Source of the DNA: Myxococcales bacterium
GTDB lineage: Bacteria; Myxococcota; Polyangia; Fen-1088
Direction: 5' to 3'
Assembly: GCA_003153875.1 (NCBI GenBank)
Contig: PMBY01000126.1
Span: 2,328 to 10,217 of the forward strand
Length of the DNA: 7,890 bases
Below, piece by piece: positions 6,802-7,890 of this stretch. The notes under the pieces were generated by a model, which saw nothing but the letters and a program-made list of their open reading frames with translations, did no database searches and was not told the origin of the DNA. The position numbers and the translations under genes were made by a program. Numbering within the stretch: position 1 is the first letter of the stretch; every line of letters begins with the position of its first letter.

Positions 6802-6832
6802 TGGTCTACCTGCGGCCGCTTAATGCCTATGC

Positions 6833-7657
6833 TCATATCCCCTCGGCTTCCGCCATCGTGTCTGCGGCCGACAGCCGCTGCAACATGTCGCCCTGCAAAT
6901 ACTCGGTGACTGCCTTGCGCAACTCTTGAAACTCCTGCCGCAGGTAGGTTTGCCGTCGGGGACGCGGCCTGGGAATCGGGACATCCAGGTCCGCGATGAT
7001 TCGCCCTGGGCATGCGCCCAGCACCACGACCCGGTCGGCCAGCAGGATGGCTTCGTCCACGTCGTGGGTGACGAACACGATGGTGCGGGCAGGCCTGCTG
7101 GAATTCCACACCTCCAGCAAGAGATCCTGCAGGCGCGTTCGGTTGACCGGATCAAGCGCGCCAAAGGGCTCGTCCATCAACAGCACTGGCGCGCCCATGG
7201 CCAGGGCCCGAGCAATCGCCCCGCGCTGGCACATTCCACCTGACAGCTCCTGCGGGTACTTCCCGTGCGCGTCGGCCAGCCCGACCAATTCCAGGTACTC
7301 CTCAGCCAGCTCGCGCCTCTGCTTGCGGTCTAGCAGTGGGTGCGCCTTGCCAATGGCCAGGACCACATTTTCGGTCAGGGTCATCCAGGGAAACAGCGAG
7401 TAGTCCTGAAACACCACGCCTCGGTCGATCCCCGGGCCGGCCACCGGCATTCCACGGTGCCGGATATGTCCGCGTTGCGGGATCTCCAGCCCGGCCAGCA
7501 GGCGCAGTACCGTGCTCTTGCCTGACCCGCTCGGCCCCAGCAGCGAAACGAATTCTCCCTCGCCAAGCCCAAGCGACAGATCTGCGAGCACGGCGCCCGC
7601 GCCGTAGCCGAACGATACCGAGTCGAGTTCCAGTGCCGGCTGGGGCGCCGAGTTCAT
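6833..7657 (-). CDS. ABC transporter ATPase, NitT/TauT (SsuB/TauB/NrtD-like) family
   Basis: A 274-residue cytoplasmic ATPase that powers the importer. The full nucleotide-binding set is present: Walker A GPSGSGKST (41-49), Q-loop VVFQDYSLFPWMT (81-93), signature LSGGMCQR (138-145), Walker B VLLMDEPFGALD (158-169) and H-loop VTHDVDEA (196-203). The QDYSLFPWMT and DEPFGALD wording is typical of the nitrate/sulfonate/taurine branch. The signature has Cys at the position where family members usually have Arg or Gln, and GAIARAL where VAIARAL is common; neither should abolish function. The ATG at 7657 shares its A with the TGA of the preceding gene (TGATG), so translation is coupled to the binding-protein gene. 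About 60 residues after the core contain an Arg/Pro-rich stretch (IPRPRPRR), which is usual for this branch. Confidence 0.95.
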   Translation of the reverse strand: MNSAPQPALELDSVSFGYGAGAVLADLSLGLGEGEFVSLLGPSGSGKSTVLRLLAGLEIPQRGHIRHRGMPVAGPGIDRGVVFQDYSLFPWMTLTENVVLAIGKAHPLLDRKQRRELAEEYLELVGLADAHGKYPQELSGGMCQRGAIARALAMGAPVLLMDEPFGALDPVNRTRLQDLLLEVWNSSRPARTIVFVTHDVDEAILLADRVVVLGACPGRIIADLDVPIPRPRPRRQTYLRQEFQELRKAVTEYLQGDMLQRLSAADTMAEAEGI

Positions 7658-7890
7658 CAGTTCCTCGACGTGTAGACGGAATGCAGCGTCTTCCAGTACG
7701 CCTCCTGTGGCGCCTCCTTCTCCAGACTTTCCAGTGCTGCCAGGTACGCTTTGCCGTCGACGAACGGCGTGATGTCCGCGCTCGATTCGACGAAGTTGCT
7801 GGCCTTCATGACCTTCCAGAATTCCTGGATGGCGACCAAATTGGGGTCGGACGACTGGTCCAGATACGGCGAATAGAACGCCCTTCTGGC
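7657..7890 (-). CDS. C-terminal end of a probable ABC substrate-binding protein (NitT/TauT type); 5' end beyond window
   Basis: Only the last 77 residues are in the window, and the frame is open up to 7890. The fragment is soluble and mostly helical in character, with a PNLVAIQEFWKVMKAS helix, a SADITPFVDGKAYLAALESL segment and a short VYTSRN end. This resembles the C-terminal lobe of NMT1/THI5- or SsuA-like periplasmic binding proteins, where FVD/Y-type segments precede the last helix. The call rests mainly on position: the gene overlaps by one base an SsuB-type ATPase, and a binding protein is the expected first gene of such a transporter. No signal peptide can be checked because the N terminus is missing. 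It should hold the determinant of what the system imports. Confidence 0.72.
   Translation of the reverse strand, partial: ARRAFYSPYLDQSSDPNLVAIQEFWKVMKASNFVESSADITPFVDGKAYLAALESLEKEAPQEAYWKTLHSVYTSRN

Larger units (their letters stand above)
6571..6832 (-). other. Intergenic spacer between ABC ATPase and permease with an inverted REP-like pair
   Basis: The only substantial gene-free stretch in the window. It interrupts an otherwise tightly packed gene run. It contains two oppositely oriented palindromic repeats (6656-6697 and 6769-6801) with about 70 bases of unremarkable sequence between them. I see no convincing sigma-70 promoter, cobalamin riboswitch or small gene on either strand. No T-tract follows the hairpins, so a classical intrinsic terminator is not supported. 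The hairpins could stabilise or attenuate the transcript between transporter genes (inference). Confidence 0.7.

Noticed and set aside
6571..6832. Cobalamin riboswitch in the spacer, which would suit a B12-dependent operon
   Set aside because: I find no B12-box-like element or suitable long-range pairing. The only strong structures are the two REP-like hairpins.

Overview
The window is GC-rich bacterial DNA in which every gene I can support lies on the minus strand, so transcription runs from position 7890 towards 1. I see no plus-strand gene. The base composition, the NitT/TauT-type transporter and a paired CCCTCTCCC/GGGAGAGGG palindromic repeat of a kind common in Pseudomonadota fit a proteobacterium, perhaps a betaproteobacterium. 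That placement is an inference; no rRNA or other phylogenetic marker is present.

Layout in transcription order. (1) 7890-6833: the C-terminal end of a probable periplasmic substrate-binding protein, then an SsuB/TauB/NrtD-type ABC ATPase whose start shares one base with the preceding stop. (2) 6832-6571: a 262-base spacer carrying two inverted REP-like hairpins. (3) 6570-5731: the matching ABC permease. (4) 5725-1340: a MtaC-like corrinoid protein, two different URO-D-fold (MtaA/MtbA/CmuA-type) zinc methyltransferases, and an [2Fe-2S]/ASKHA protein of the RACo type (reductive activator of corrinoid proteins). These four genes are joined by three successive 4-base start/stop overlaps (GTGA, ATGA, GTGA). 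(5) 1337-1: a DUF1847 cysteine-rich protein, then the N-terminal 214 codons of a PaaK-like (phenylacetate-CoA ligase family) adenylate-forming enzyme that runs off the window.

Together the genes look like a complete corrinoid-dependent methyl-transfer cassette fused to its own uptake system. The model is as follows. The ABC transporter imports a small methylated (or halomethyl/methoxy) compound. One URO-D-type protein moves the methyl group to Co(I) of the corrinoid protein. The second moves it from methyl-Co(III) to an acceptor such as tetrahydrofolate or a thiol. The RACo-like protein re-reduces adventitiously oxidised Co(II). The CoA ligase may activate the demethylated acid. The substrate cannot be read from the sequence. 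The combination of a NitT/TauT transporter, two URO-D methyltransferases, DUF1847 and a PaaK-like ligase in one transcription unit is the main point of interest.
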